Part shown: piece after piece, positions 16,641-24,601 of the stretch | Numbering within the stretch: the first letter of the stretch is position 1 | Layout of the letters: every line of letters begins with the position of its first letter | Origin: Holophaga sp. | GTDB taxonomy: Bacteria; Acidobacteriota; Holophagae; Holophagales; Holophagaceae | Direction of reading: 5' to 3' | DNA length: 63,983 nt | Assembly: GCA_031292735.1 (NCBI GenBank) | Contig: JARLGP010000265.1 | Location: forward strand, 1 to 63,983 | The notes under the pieces: model-generated | Seen by the model: the letters and a program-made list of their open reading frames with translations, nothing else | Told to the model about the DNA's origin: nothing | Database searches by the model: none | Made by a program: the position numbers and the translations under genes

Positions 16641-17945
16641 ATGCCAACCAACCCCAGTGCAGCACCCCCTTCGCCCCCAGCCGTCCGGCGCTTTTTCCCC
16701 ACCCGGACCAGTCGGCTGCGGATGCTCGCTCATACCCGGCACATCGTGCTGGTCACCCTGCCCCTGGGCGCCGGCACCGGCTTCCTGGTGGCGCTGGCCC
16801 TGCGCGGGCTGGGCTCGTTCGAGCCGATGGTGCTCCGGGTCGGCGGCCGCACCGGGTTGACCATCCTGCTCCCGGCCATCGGCCTGTTCCTCACCACCGC
16901 CTGGCTCAGCCTCACCCGGATCGGCGAATCCTCCCTGTTCAAGGACATCGACCTGGCCCGGAGGAACCCGTACCGGGTGTTCCCGTTCCGGGTCTCCCTG
17001 GGCAAGGTGGTGGCCTGCGCCTTCACCATCGGCTTCGGCGGCAGCGCCGGGGTGGAGGGGCCCGGAAAATGGTTCGGGGCCGCCCTGGGACTGCAGTACC
17101 ACCGGCTGCTGCGCGCGGCCTCCACCCGGGTGGCCTATTTCCGGCACCTGGCGCAGCCGGCCCTGGTGATGGTGCGCAGCGGCGCCGCGGCCGCCCTGGC
17201 CTCGGTGTTCCGGGCCCCCATCTCGGGGGCGCTCATGGCCGCCGAGCACGACGGGAGGCTGGCGGCGGAATCCCTGGTGCCCTGCCTGGTGGCCTCGGCC
17301 TCGGGCTACGTCTGCTTCTCCCTGGTCATGGGCCATGCCCCGCTGCTGCCCCTGTCCAATCTCTACTCCTACACCCTGGGGCCCCGGGAGATTTCCTGGG
17401 CCCTGGTGCTGGGCCTGGCCTGCGGCGTGGCGGCCTCCTTCTTCCTGTGGGTCAAGGCCCGGCTCGCCCAGGTCCTGCTGCCGGTGCCGTTCCTCTGGCG
17501 GGGCCTGGCCGCCGGGGCGGGGCTGAGCCTGCTGGCCCTGCCCAGCCACTTCCTGTGGCACGATCTGGCGGTCACCCAGGGCGGCGGGCTGGAACTCATC
17601 CAGCGCCTGCTCCAGGGCGGCATCATGCCCCGGGAGGCGGTGCTGTTCCTGGCCCTGAAGCTGGCGGCCACGGCCCTGACCTTCGCCGGGGGCGGGCTGG
17701 GCGGCTTGTGGCTGCCCTCCCTGGCCATGGGCGCCGCGGTGGGAGCCACCCTGGACGGCCTGCTGGGAAGCGGCCAGACGGGCTACCTGGCTTTGGTGGG
17801 AGCCGCCGCCTTGGCGGGCGCCACCCACGAAACCCTTCTGGTGCCCGTGGTGTTCCTGGCGGAAACCACCGGCCAGGCGGCATTGGTGGTGCCGGCCCTG
17901 ATCGCCACCACCGTGTCCTACCTGCTGGTCCGGGAAGCGTCATGA
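16641..17945 (+). CDS. ClC-type chloride channel/antiporter
   Basis: The 434-residue integral membrane protein has about ten hydrophobic segments. Family motifs include GSAGVEGPGKWFGAALG, whose Glu corresponds to the gating glutamate of the GREGP motif, and GGGLGGLWLPSLAMGA near the C terminus. The usual N-terminal GSGIP chloride-filter motif is not obvious; the equivalent stretch reads GESSLFKDI. That resembles divergent bacterial ClC members and leaves ion selectivity open, with fluoride or other anions possible. No CBS domains follow. ATG 16641 is preferred over TTG 16623, which would add six residues. It is divergent from marR with a shared operator region. Confidence 0.85.
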   Translation: MPTNPSAAPPSPPAVRRFFPTRTSRLRMLAHTRHIVLVTLPLGAGTGFLVALALRGLGSFEPMVLRVGGRTGLTILLPAIGLFLTTAWLSLTRIGESSLFKDIDLARRNPYRVFPFRVSLGKVVACAFTIGFGGSAGVEGPGKWFGAALGLQYHRLLRAASTRVAYFRHLAQPALVMVRSGAAAALASVFRAPISGALMAAEHDGRLAAESLVPCLVASASGYVCFSLVMGHAPLLPLSNLYSYTLGPREISWALVLGLACGVAASFFLWVKARLAQVLLPVPFLWRGLAAGAGLSLLALPSHFLWHDLAVTQGGGLELIQRLLQGGIMPREAVLFLALKLAATALTFAGGGLGGLWLPSLAMGAAVGATLDGLLGSGQTGYLALVGAAALAGATHETLLVPVVFLAETTGQAALVVPALIATTVSYLLVREAS

Positions 17946-18038
17946 CCCGGTACCCGGCCCCCCGTTCGCTGTTCCTTCCCATGCGGACCAGTTCCCCGCT
18001 CGTCTCGGTCCTGCCCCGCCCCTTTAGGAGATGCTGCC

Positions 18039-18602
18039 ATGTCAGCCCTAGGTAAAACCACCCCTTTCCTCGCCGCGGCCCTTCTGGTCGTGGGCGGCCT
18101 GGCCTGCCACAAGCCGGCCCCGGTTCCGGCCCCCGAAGCGCCCAAGGCCGCCCCGGCCCCGGCCGCCTCCACCGCCGACGCCGTCCAGCAGCCCGACCTC
18201 TCCAAGCAGAAGGCGGATGAGGCCGCCGAGGCCGCCCGCAAGGCCGAGGCCGCCTACCAGGCCGCTGCCAGCGCCGCCCTCAAGGATGTCCATTTCAATT
18301 TCGACAAGTCGGACGTTCGGGAAAGCGACAAGCCCGTACTCACCGCCATCGCCGGTTTCATGAAGCAGTACCCCCAGGCCAAGGTGTTCATCGACGGCAA
18401 CTGCGATGAGCGCGGCACCGTGGAATACAACCTGGCCCTGGGCGAGCGGCGCGCCAGCGCGGCCATGGCCTACCTGGTGGGCCTGGGCGTGCCGAGCGCC
18501 CGCCTGAGCAGCACCTCGTACGGCAAGGAGAAGCCGGTGTGCACGGAATCCGTGGAGTCCTGCTGGGGCCGGAACCGCCGCGCCCATTTCTCCCTGAAGT
18601 AG
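18039..18602 (+). CDS. pal: Peptidoglycan-associated lipoprotein (Pal), OmpA-like
   Basis: The 187-residue protein has a lipoprotein signal with lipobox GLAC (Cys about residue 25), then an Ala/Pro/Glu-rich linker and short helical stretch. The OmpA-type peptidoglycan-binding domain follows (about residues 85-187: VHFNFDKSDVR, DGNCDERGTVEYNLALGERRA, GRNRRAHFSLK split across the domain). Pal anchors the outer membrane to peptidoglycan in the Tol-Pal system. No tol genes are adjacent. The TAGGAG ribosome-binding site lies 8 nt before ATG 18039. Two Cys residues near the C terminus (TESVESCWG and VCTES) could form a disulfide, unusual for Pal. Confidence 0.88.
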   Translation: MSALGKTTPFLAAALLVVGGLACHKPAPVPAPEAPKAAPAPAASTADAVQQPDLSKQKADEAAEAARKAEAAYQAAASAALKDVHFNFDKSDVRESDKPVLTAIAGFMKQYPQAKVFIDGNCDERGTVEYNLALGERRASAAMAYLVGLGVPSARLSSTSYGKEKPVCTESVESCWGRNRRAHFSLK

Positions 18603-18615
18603 TTCCAGTCCTGGA

Positions 18616-18645
18616 GCCGCCCGCCACCCGCTTCCGGCGGGCGGC
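18616..18645 (+). terminator. Stem-loop after pal
   Basis: GCCGCCCGCC (18616-18625) pairs perfectly with GGCGGGCGGC (18636-18645) around a 10-nt loop, extended outside by CCTG/CAGG. No T-run follows. It is probably the terminator of pal. Confidence 0.6.
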
Positions 18646-18780
18646 CCAGGCATGAGTTCCATAGATCCCTTGTGACGCATGCGCCACAAGGGTCGTCGTA
18701 GCGGAATAGGGTTCGATGGGAAAGGTCATCCCGTAACGGCCCCTTAAACCTGCACGATGTTCCATCGGTCCAAGAGCAAT

Positions 18781-21453
18781 ATGAGAATTCATGGTGGATG
18801 CCTGACCCGGCAGAGCTTCCTGGTATGGGCCCTGGTGGGCGGAATGCTGCCGCTGTCGGCCGCTCCAACCCCGCCGGTCGCTTCGACCCCGCCGGCCAAG
18901 GCCGGCTCTCCCGAAGCCCAGGCCCTGCCCCTGGTGGAGGCCTTCCAGAAAGGCCCCATCTCCATCACCGCCAAGGTGACCCGGGCCCTAAGTCCAACCG
19001 AACATTCGGTTGTCCCCCTGTTCCAGGTGCCGGTGCTGAAGTTCAAGGACCGCCTGGAACTGTCCTTTTCCGGCGAGGCTTTCGACCAGCGGGTGACCAG
19101 CGCGGACTGGTCGCTCATCGTGGTGTTCCTGCCCCACACCATCGCCCCCACCGACCAGGGGGTGGTGGACTACACCCTGAAGCGCAAGGACGACCGGATG
19201 GTCATCCCGGCCATCTCGGTGCCGTACGACTCCATCCCGATGATCTTCCTCATCCCGGACCGGAACGCCAAGCGGAAGGTGCTGAAGGACCTGAACGACC
19301 ATCTGGAGGCGTTCCGCACCCTGTGCGCCAAGATCGCCGACATTTCCACCCAGCGGGCGGCGGCGGACAAGTTCCTCCAGGATCTGGACGCCATCGACAA
19401 GAGCCTGTCCCCGGCCCAGTACGACAACGCCCTGCAGAGGTTCCTGCACGCCTACGGGGACGAGATCTCCACCGACCTGCAGACCTTCACGGCCTCCTCC
19501 AGCTCCAACCTGGACAAGTGCAACCTGATCACCCAGGAGTTCCGCAACACCAACGTGCTGGTGCCCGGTTCGGCCCCGGCCCAGGCGGTGGTGGCGTCGC
19601 CGGTGGCGGTGACCGCCGGCGAGCGGCCGGCCTCGGCCTACGTGTCGATCATCTTCGACCTGGCGGCGATCATCAATAACCTCTGGCCTGGCCATCAGTT
19701 CCAGTACCTCCCGGCGGTGGCCCGGGATTTCCACGACTTCAGCGCGGACCTCTACTACAGCTCCTGGATCCGCACCACCGGCGATCTGCGCGGCGCGCTC
19801 ATGTGCTGCCCCGGCAGTTGGGAGGAGCAGACGCCGCCCACCTTCGATTTCGAGCTGCCCACCGGGGAATCGCTGCTCACCAAGCAGTTCCTGCTGCGCA
19901 CCCGGCCCAAGGAGAACAGCCGGGGCCCCTTCGCCCTGTTCGGCCACGACTGGAAGCTGCTGCTCACCGGGCCCAAGGGCGAAAGCCTGCCGCCGCTGCC
20001 CCTGGCCGTGAGCCCCAACAAGCAGTCGTTCGTGGCCGCCCCGGGCCCGGCCCTGGACACCCTGCGCAAGCTCAACGCCACCCAGGTGAAGGCCCGCATC
20101 GTGGGCTGCTGGGGGTTCACCAGCATCGCCATGGCCCCCCAGACCTTCCCCACCGGGATCGATCTGGTGTGGGCCCCCAGCCCGGCCGAACTGGAAGCCT
20201 TCCAGATCGGCAAGCCCTGCGCCTTCAAATTGCCGGCCGCCTGGGCCGGCACGGTGGAACGGGTCACCTTCCGGCCCGCCGCGGCCGGCGCCGAGCCCCT
20301 GGTAGCCACCCTCAAGGCCGCCAAGGACGGTTCCAAGGAGGCCCGCTTCGAGCCCAAGCCCGAGGACGCGGGCCCGGGCACCCTGGAGATCCACACCTTC
20401 GGGCTCGGCCATGCCGCCCTCGCCCGGCCCATGACCCTGGCCGAGGCGCCGCCGGAAGCCACCGGCCTGGAAGCCCGGCTGGACGACACCACGGTGGTGC
20501 TGCACGGCCGCCATCTGCGCGGGGTCACCGGCCTGCTGCTGGGGGAGCGCCGCTTCCTCCCGGTGGGCAAGGACAAGAGCGACGGCCCCACCCGGTCCTA
20601 CCAGGCGGAGGACGGCAAGCCGCTGGACGGCTCGGTGGGAGCGCCCCTGGGGGTGACCCTGGTGACCGCCAAGGGCAAGCGCCCGGCCAAGGGCCTCGCC
20701 CTCCTGCTGCCCGCCCGGCCCCGGCTCCGGCTGGTGCAGGTCACCCCGGCCGATGCCAGGAAATCCAGCCTGGCGATCAGCTCCAGCATCCCCATCGCCC
20801 CCGCCAACGATGCCAGCCTGGTGAGCCTGCTCACGGCCAAGGGCTACCGGTTCCCCTCCGACCCGAGCTTCCGGGTGGCCATCCGCAACCCGGAGGACCC
20901 CTCGGAAATCCGCACCATCCTGCCCTCCAAGATCCGGGTCATGGGCCGCGACCAGAAGGCCACCTTCATCCTCAACCCGGCCGAACTGCTGGGCGGCAGG
21001 GCCTCCGGCAAGCTGGAGGTCCAGGTGGAGGACGACCGCGCCGGCGCCAGCGACTGGATTCCCCTGCCGGACACCTTCCTGGAGCTGCCGAACATCGGCG
21101 CGATCCAGACCGAGGCCACCGGGTTCCAGCTCACCGGCCAGTCCCTGGACCAGATCGAGGCGGTGGCCCCGGCCAAGGACGGCCCCTGGGAGAACACCGC
21201 CGTCACCATCGAGGAGGGCCGCGAAGTGGCCCGGCTGAACACCCCCCTCAACGGCAACACATGCTACATCAAGCTGTTCGGCTGGTCCGACCTGGTGCTT
21301 TCGGTGAAGCTGCCGCCGCCCGCGCCGCCCACCCCCAAGCCTCTGCCGACCGAGCCCAAGCCGGCCCTTCCGGCCCCCGCCGCGTCCAGGCCGGCGGAAC
21401 CCGCGCCCAAGGAGCCGGTTCCCGCAACGCCTGCTCCGCCCCAGAAAGGTTGA
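18781..21453 (+). CDS. Large secreted protein of unknown function
   Basis: The protein has about 890 residues and an N-terminal signal sequence (LVWALVGGMLPLSAAP). I do not recognise a family. The first 300 residues contain an alpha-helical charged part (KVLKDLNDHLEAF, KFLQDLDAIDKSL). The middle and C-terminal parts look like beta-rich Ig/TIG-like repeats (for example TTVVLHGRHLRGVTGLLLG and IQTEATGFQLTGQSL). The last 45 residues are Pro/Ala/Lys-rich (PPPAPPTPKPLP), like a wall- or membrane-spanning tail. The in-frame ATG at 18757 is an alternative start; 18781 gives a cleaner signal peptide with AAGAG just upstream. It follows pal but is separated by a hairpin. An envelope or cell-surface role is the most that can be inferred. 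Confidence 0.65.
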   Translation: MRIHGGCLTRQSFLVWALVGGMLPLSAAPTPPVASTPPAKAGSPEAQALPLVEAFQKGPISITAKVTRALSPTEHSVVPLFQVPVLKFKDRLELSFSGEAFDQRVTSADWSLIVVFLPHTIAPTDQGVVDYTLKRKDDRMVIPAISVPYDSIPMIFLIPDRNAKRKVLKDLNDHLEAFRTLCAKIADISTQRAAADKFLQDLDAIDKSLSPAQYDNALQRFLHAYGDEISTDLQTFTASSSSNLDKCNLITQEFRNTNVLVPGSAPAQAVVASPVAVTAGERPASAYVSIIFDLAAIINNLWPGHQFQYLPAVARDFHDFSADLYYSSWIRTTGDLRGALMCCPGSWEEQTPPTFDFELPTGESLLTKQFLLRTRPKENSRGPFALFGHDWKLLLTGPKGESLPPLPLAVSPNKQSFVAAPGPALDTLRKLNATQVKARIVGCWGFTSIAMAPQTFPTGIDLVWAPSPAELEAFQIGKPCAFKLPAAWAGTVERVTFRPAAAGAEPLVATLKAAKDGSKEARFEPKPEDAGPGTLEIHTFGLGHAALARPMTLAEAPPEATGLEARLDDTTVVLHGRHLRGVTGLLLGERRFLPVGKDKSDGPTRSYQAEDGKPLDGSVGAPLGVTLVTAKGKRPAKGLALLLPARPRLRLVQVTPADARKSSLAISSSIPIAPANDASLVSLLTAKGYRFPSDPSFRVAIRNPEDPSEIRTILPSKIRVMGRDQKATFILNPAELLGGRASGKLEVQVEDDRAGASDWIPLPDTFLELPNIGAIQTEATGFQLTGQSLDQIEAVAPAKDGPWENTAVTIEEGREVARLNTPLNGNTCYIKLFGWSDLVLSVKLPPPAPPTPKPLPTEPKPALPAPAASRPAEPAPKEPVPATPAPPQKG

Positions 21454-21477
21454 AAAGCGGGCAGAAGGCCTGGGGAT

Positions 21478-21861
21478 TCACTTTCTTGCGGAACCTGATG
21501 CATTGTCGAGTATTTTATTATCTGAATTATAGCAATCTATAGATCCATCCTTGATGATAACGTAAGCATAATCTGTTATATTGTCGGTAGTAATTTCAAG
21601 ATCTGGATATTTACTTGTGCCTTTGGAAAATCTTACAATTAGTTTTTTAGGCTTTTCATTTTTAGAAATTTTAAAATAACCAATTGTTTTTCCTGGAAAA
21701 GTAAGAACCGACTCTCCACTTCTAACTTTGGTTCTTAATTCGACCTGCATTTGAGGATCGTTGCACATCCCGCAAATGGTGAATCCAGACGCATTAGCCA
21801 TGGATGCAAAGGCCAACGCGGCGATGCTTGACAGGGATAATCTGGTGCTGGGCTTGAACAT
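21478..21861 (-). CDS. AT-rich small secreted protein, unknown, probably acquired
   Basis: The 127-residue protein starts with a signal peptide (LSLSSIAALAFASMANA) and continues with TICGMCNDPQ, a CxxC pair just after cleavage. The rest is Lys/Asn/Ile-rich with beta-strand character. Base composition is markedly AT-rich and uses codons such as AAA, ATA and TTA, unlike every neighbour, which points to horizontal transfer. GGGAGAG is a good ribosome-binding site before the ATG, and a strong promoter precedes it. It ends 24 nt from the convergent large secreted-protein gene. No function is recognisable. Confidence 0.7.
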   Translation of the reverse strand: MFKPSTRLSLSSIAALAFASMANASGFTICGMCNDPQMQVELRTKVRSGESVLTFPGKTIGYFKISKNEKPKKLIVRFSKGTSKYPDLEITTDNITDYAYVIIKDGSIDCYNSDNKILDNASGSARK

Positions 21862-21889
21862 GTTTCTCTCCCTTCTGTCAGGTCAGGGA

Positions 21890-21917
21890 ATTATGATCTA
21901 TTAATTTTGGGTGTCAA
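21890..21917 (-). promoter_or_regulatory. Promoter of the AT-rich small gene
   Basis: On the minus strand, TTGACA (21917-21912), 16-nt AT-rich spacer, CATAAT (21895-21890), about 29 nt before the ATG. It is a near-consensus sigma70 promoter. Confidence 0.65.
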
Positions 21918-22133
21918 GAACGACCCAAGGCGAAGCCACCGTGACACTCAGCCCTCCTTGAGCAGGGCCAGCGGGGTCTGGGCATCCAAGGTCGGGGCCA
22001 TGGCGCTCTCGCTTTGGAGTAAGAGGGTGTGCAAAAATAACTTGAATATTTTGGTATAGCCCCGGCATAAGGGCCCGCAGCAAAATAACCTGAAATGCAC
22101 AGGTCATTTCACAACGGCTCCCACGAGCCAGGA
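21918..22133. other. Intergenic stretch with a possible antitoxin-tail remnant
   Basis: No intact gene is supported here. On the minus strand a reading frame ending at 21948 closes with APTLDAQTPLALLKEG, which resembles the C-terminal 'PL..L..G' tail of MbcA/ParS-type antitoxins. It has no upstream domain and may be a decayed fragment or chance. The part near 22030-22060 is AT-rich. Confidence 0.25.
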
Positions 22134-23042
22134 CTACCGCTTGGACATCCGGTTGAAGCTGAAGGCTCCCGGATGCATGGGCAGCCAGTGGTCCACCAGC
22201 AGCGGCTGGGCCACCTTGTCGGCCGCCTTGAGCCGCTTGAGGGTGCCGGCGTGGTCCTCGGAGGCCACCACGATGGCGAAGGCGTGGGCCAGGGCGGCGA
22301 AGGTGGTGATGCTGAAGCTGAACAGCAGGTCTTCGCTGGGCACCGGTATGAGGAGGTCGGCGCAGGCCTTGAGCGGGGAATCGGCCCGGTCGGCGAAGGC
22401 CAGCACCGGGATCCCGCATTCCTTGGCGAAGATGGCGGCATCCACCGACTCCCGGCTGTAGGGGAAGAAGCTGAGCACCACCAGCAGGTCCTGGGGTTCC
22501 AGGTTGGCCACCTGGGTGGAGAAGTCCGAAGGGATGGCGGCGATGCAGGGCAGCCCGGCCTGGGTGAGGTAGAAGCCCAGCACCAGACTCATCACGTGGG
22601 ACACGCCGCGCCCCAGGATGACCCGGTGGTGGGCCTCGGTGAGCATCTGGGTGGCGGCAGTGAGCGTGGCCTGGTCCACCACCTGGATCAGCCGCTGGAG
22701 GTTCTCGCCGTCGCGCCGGGTCACCTCGGCCAGGGTGCCGAACACGTCGGCGGAGGGTTCCTGCATGAGTTCCAGCTCGGCGTCGCCGCTGCGGGCATGG
22801 CAGGCCTCCCGCAGCGCGTCGCGGAATTCGCTGAAGCCCTTGTAGCCCAACCGCTTGGCGAAGCGGACCACGGTGCCGACGCTCACTTCCGCCCGCTCGG
22901 ACATGACTTCGATGCCCCAGAGCGCGCCCAGCAGCGGATCGGACATCAGGGCATCGGCGATGCGCCGCATGGCCTCGGGCAACTCCCGGTAGGCTTCGGC
23001 GATGCGGATCTGGACGGGCTGGGCAGGGATGTCAGTAACCAT
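22134..23042 (-). CDS. MurR/RpiR family transcriptional regulator with SIS domain
   Basis: The 302-residue protein has an N-terminal helix-turn-helix of the RpiR type (residues about 15-85; MSERAEVSVGTVVRFAKRLG, with GYKGFSEFRDAL after it) and a SIS sugar-phosphate-binding domain (about 125-260; RVILGRGVSHVM, VVLSFFPYSRESVDAA). These regulators sense phosphosugars or related metabolites and control nearby catabolic or transport genes. It is 38 nt downstream of the NRAMP transporter on the same strand, so the two are probably co-transcribed. A link between metal uptake and a SIS sensor would be unusual, and the effector is unknown. Confidence 0.87.
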   Translation of the reverse strand: MVTDIPAQPVQIRIAEAYRELPEAMRRIADALMSDPLLGALWGIEVMSERAEVSVGTVVRFAKRLGYKGFSEFRDALREACHARSGDAELELMQEPSADVFGTLAEVTRRDGENLQRLIQVVDQATLTAATQMLTEAHHRVILGRGVSHVMSLVLGFYLTQAGLPCIAAIPSDFSTQVANLEPQDLLVVLSFFPYSRESVDAAIFAKECGIPVLAFADRADSPLKACADLLIPVPSEDLLFSFSITTFAALAHAFAIVVASEDHAGTLKRLKAADKVAQPLLVDHWLPMHPGAFSFNRMSKR

Positions 23043-23080
23043 GGGTGGATAAAATCATACCATCGACGAGAATTATTTGT

Positions 23081-24352
23081 TCAACCCCCCTGGAGGATGC
23101 TCCACAGCAGCATCAGGTTCAGGACGATGACCGCCGCCGCCACCGCCCACAGCATGGTCTTGCCCAGGGCCCGGTTGGCGTAGTCGCCCATCACCTTGCG
23201 GGAACTGGTGAGATGGATCTGCAGGACGATGGTCACCGGCAGCTGGATGCTCAGCAGCACCTGGGACAGGATCAGGGCCTGGAAGGTGTCGCGCACGAAG
23301 AAGACCGCCAGCAGGGCCGGCAGCAGGGACAGCAGCACCCCGGCCCTGGAACCGGTCTCCCGGATGCTGTAGCTGCGGCCCAGGGCGCCGGTGAAGATGC
23401 TGCCCCCGGCCATGCCGGCGGTGACCGTGGAGGCCAGGCCGGAAGCGAGCAGGGCCACGGCGAACACCACCCCGGCCACCGGGCCCAGGATCGGCCGGAG
23501 CATGGCTTCGGCCTGCTCCAGGGAATCCACGGCCAGGTGCCGCTGGTAGAAGGTGGCCGCGGCCAGCAGGATCATCGCGCTGTTGATGGCCCAGCCCACC
23601 CCCATGGACAGCAGGGTGTCCACGAACTCGAAGCGCAGGTGGGCCTGGATGGCCTCGGGCCCCTGGCGGTGGAGTTGCCGGCTCTGGATGAACTCCGAAT
23701 GGAGAAACAGGTTGTGGGGCATGACCACCGCCCCCAGCACGCTCATGATCACCGTCATGGAGCCCGCCGGGAAGGCCGGCTTCACCCAGCCGGCGGCGGC
23801 CTGGCCCCAGTGCAGGCGAACCAGCGCCAGCTCGAACAGGAAGCCCAGGCCGATCATGGCCACGAAGCCCACGATGATCTTCTCGATGGCCGGGTAGGTG
23901 TTCTTCAGGACCAGCCAGATGGCCACCCCGGCGGTGAGGCAGGCGCCCAGTTTCAGCGGCAGGTGGAACAGCATCCCCAGCCCGATGGCGCCGCCCAGGA
24001 TCTCGGCGAAGGCCGTGGCCACCGTGGCCAGGACGGCCGAGCCCAGCGCCGGCCGGGCCTGCCAGGCCGGCAGGTGCCGGGTGGCGGCTTCGGCCAGGCA
24101 GTCGCCGGTGACGATGCCCAGGTGGGCCGCGTTGTGCTGCAGGAAGATCAGCATCACCGTGGACAGGGTGACCATCCACAGCAGGCGGTAGCCGAACCCG
24201 GCCCCCGCCGCCACATTGGAGGCCCAGTTGCCGGGATCGATGAAGCCCACCGCCACCAGCAGCCCCGGTCCCAGGTAGCGCAGGGGGTTCAGCAGGTCGG
24301 GATCCTGCCGAATGAGCTTCAGGTGCGCCCGCAGTTGCTGAAGTCGGTTCAT
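23081..24352 (-). CDS. mntH: NRAMP-family divalent metal transporter (MntH-like)
   Basis: The 423-residue protein has about eleven membrane segments. The metal-binding DPGNW motif is at residues 39-43 in the first helix, and MPHNLFLHSEF in the sixth helix supplies the other ligand region. Both are hallmarks of proton-coupled Mn2+/Fe2+ importers of the inner membrane. The start at 24352 is preferred to ATG 24382, because the alternative adds ten non-conserved residues, but neither has a strong ribosome-binding site. The gene is followed 38 nt later by an RpiR-type regulator on the same strand. No Fur/MntR-type operator was recognised. Confidence 0.88.
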   Translation of the reverse strand: MNRLQQLRAHLKLIRQDPDLLNPLRYLGPGLLVAVGFIDPGNWASNVAAGAGFGYRLLWMVTLSTVMLIFLQHNAAHLGIVTGDCLAEAATRHLPAWQARPALGSAVLATVATAFAEILGGAIGLGMLFHLPLKLGACLTAGVAIWLVLKNTYPAIEKIIVGFVAMIGLGFLFELALVRLHWGQAAAGWVKPAFPAGSMTVIMSVLGAVVMPHNLFLHSEFIQSRQLHRQGPEAIQAHLRFEFVDTLLSMGVGWAINSAMILLAAATFYQRHLAVDSLEQAEAMLRPILGPVAGVVFAVALLASGLASTVTAGMAGGSIFTGALGRSYSIRETGSRAGVLLSLLPALLAVFFVRDTFQALILSQVLLSIQLPVTIVLQIHLTSSRKVMGDYANRALGKTMLWAVAAAVIVLNLMLLWSILQGG

Positions 24353-24601
24353 CGGGATTCTTTCGTTGCCTCCAGATACCATAGCCGAGGCCTGATCCGG
24401 GCTGGGAAAATTACGTCAAGTTAAATCAAAGCTCGACAAAGCCGTTACCCGGGGGGAAAATCGCACCGGTTAACCCCTAGACCAGCATCTTTTCATACCT
24501 TTGGTCGATCCGGCCGCCTTTCCGGCGGGCCGGGGCATTTCGTTCAAAGTTGCCCGTATCAAGGATTCTCAGATCCGGCCCTGCCCACAGGAGCACATGC
24601 C
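24353..24601. other. Divergent intergenic region between mntH and glcD
   Basis: This 249-nt gap separates divergent genes and must contain both promoters. On the minus strand TTGACG (24419-24414) could be a -35 for the transporter, but no good -10 follows. A TAGACC at 24479 on the plus strand is a weak -10 candidate for glcD. No repeats, RNA or ORF stand out. Confidence 0.35.

Noticed and set aside
23045..24424. Long plus-strand open frame across mntH
   Set aside because: Gln/His/Gly/Asp-rich shadow of the NRAMP gene, without motifs or ribosome-binding site.
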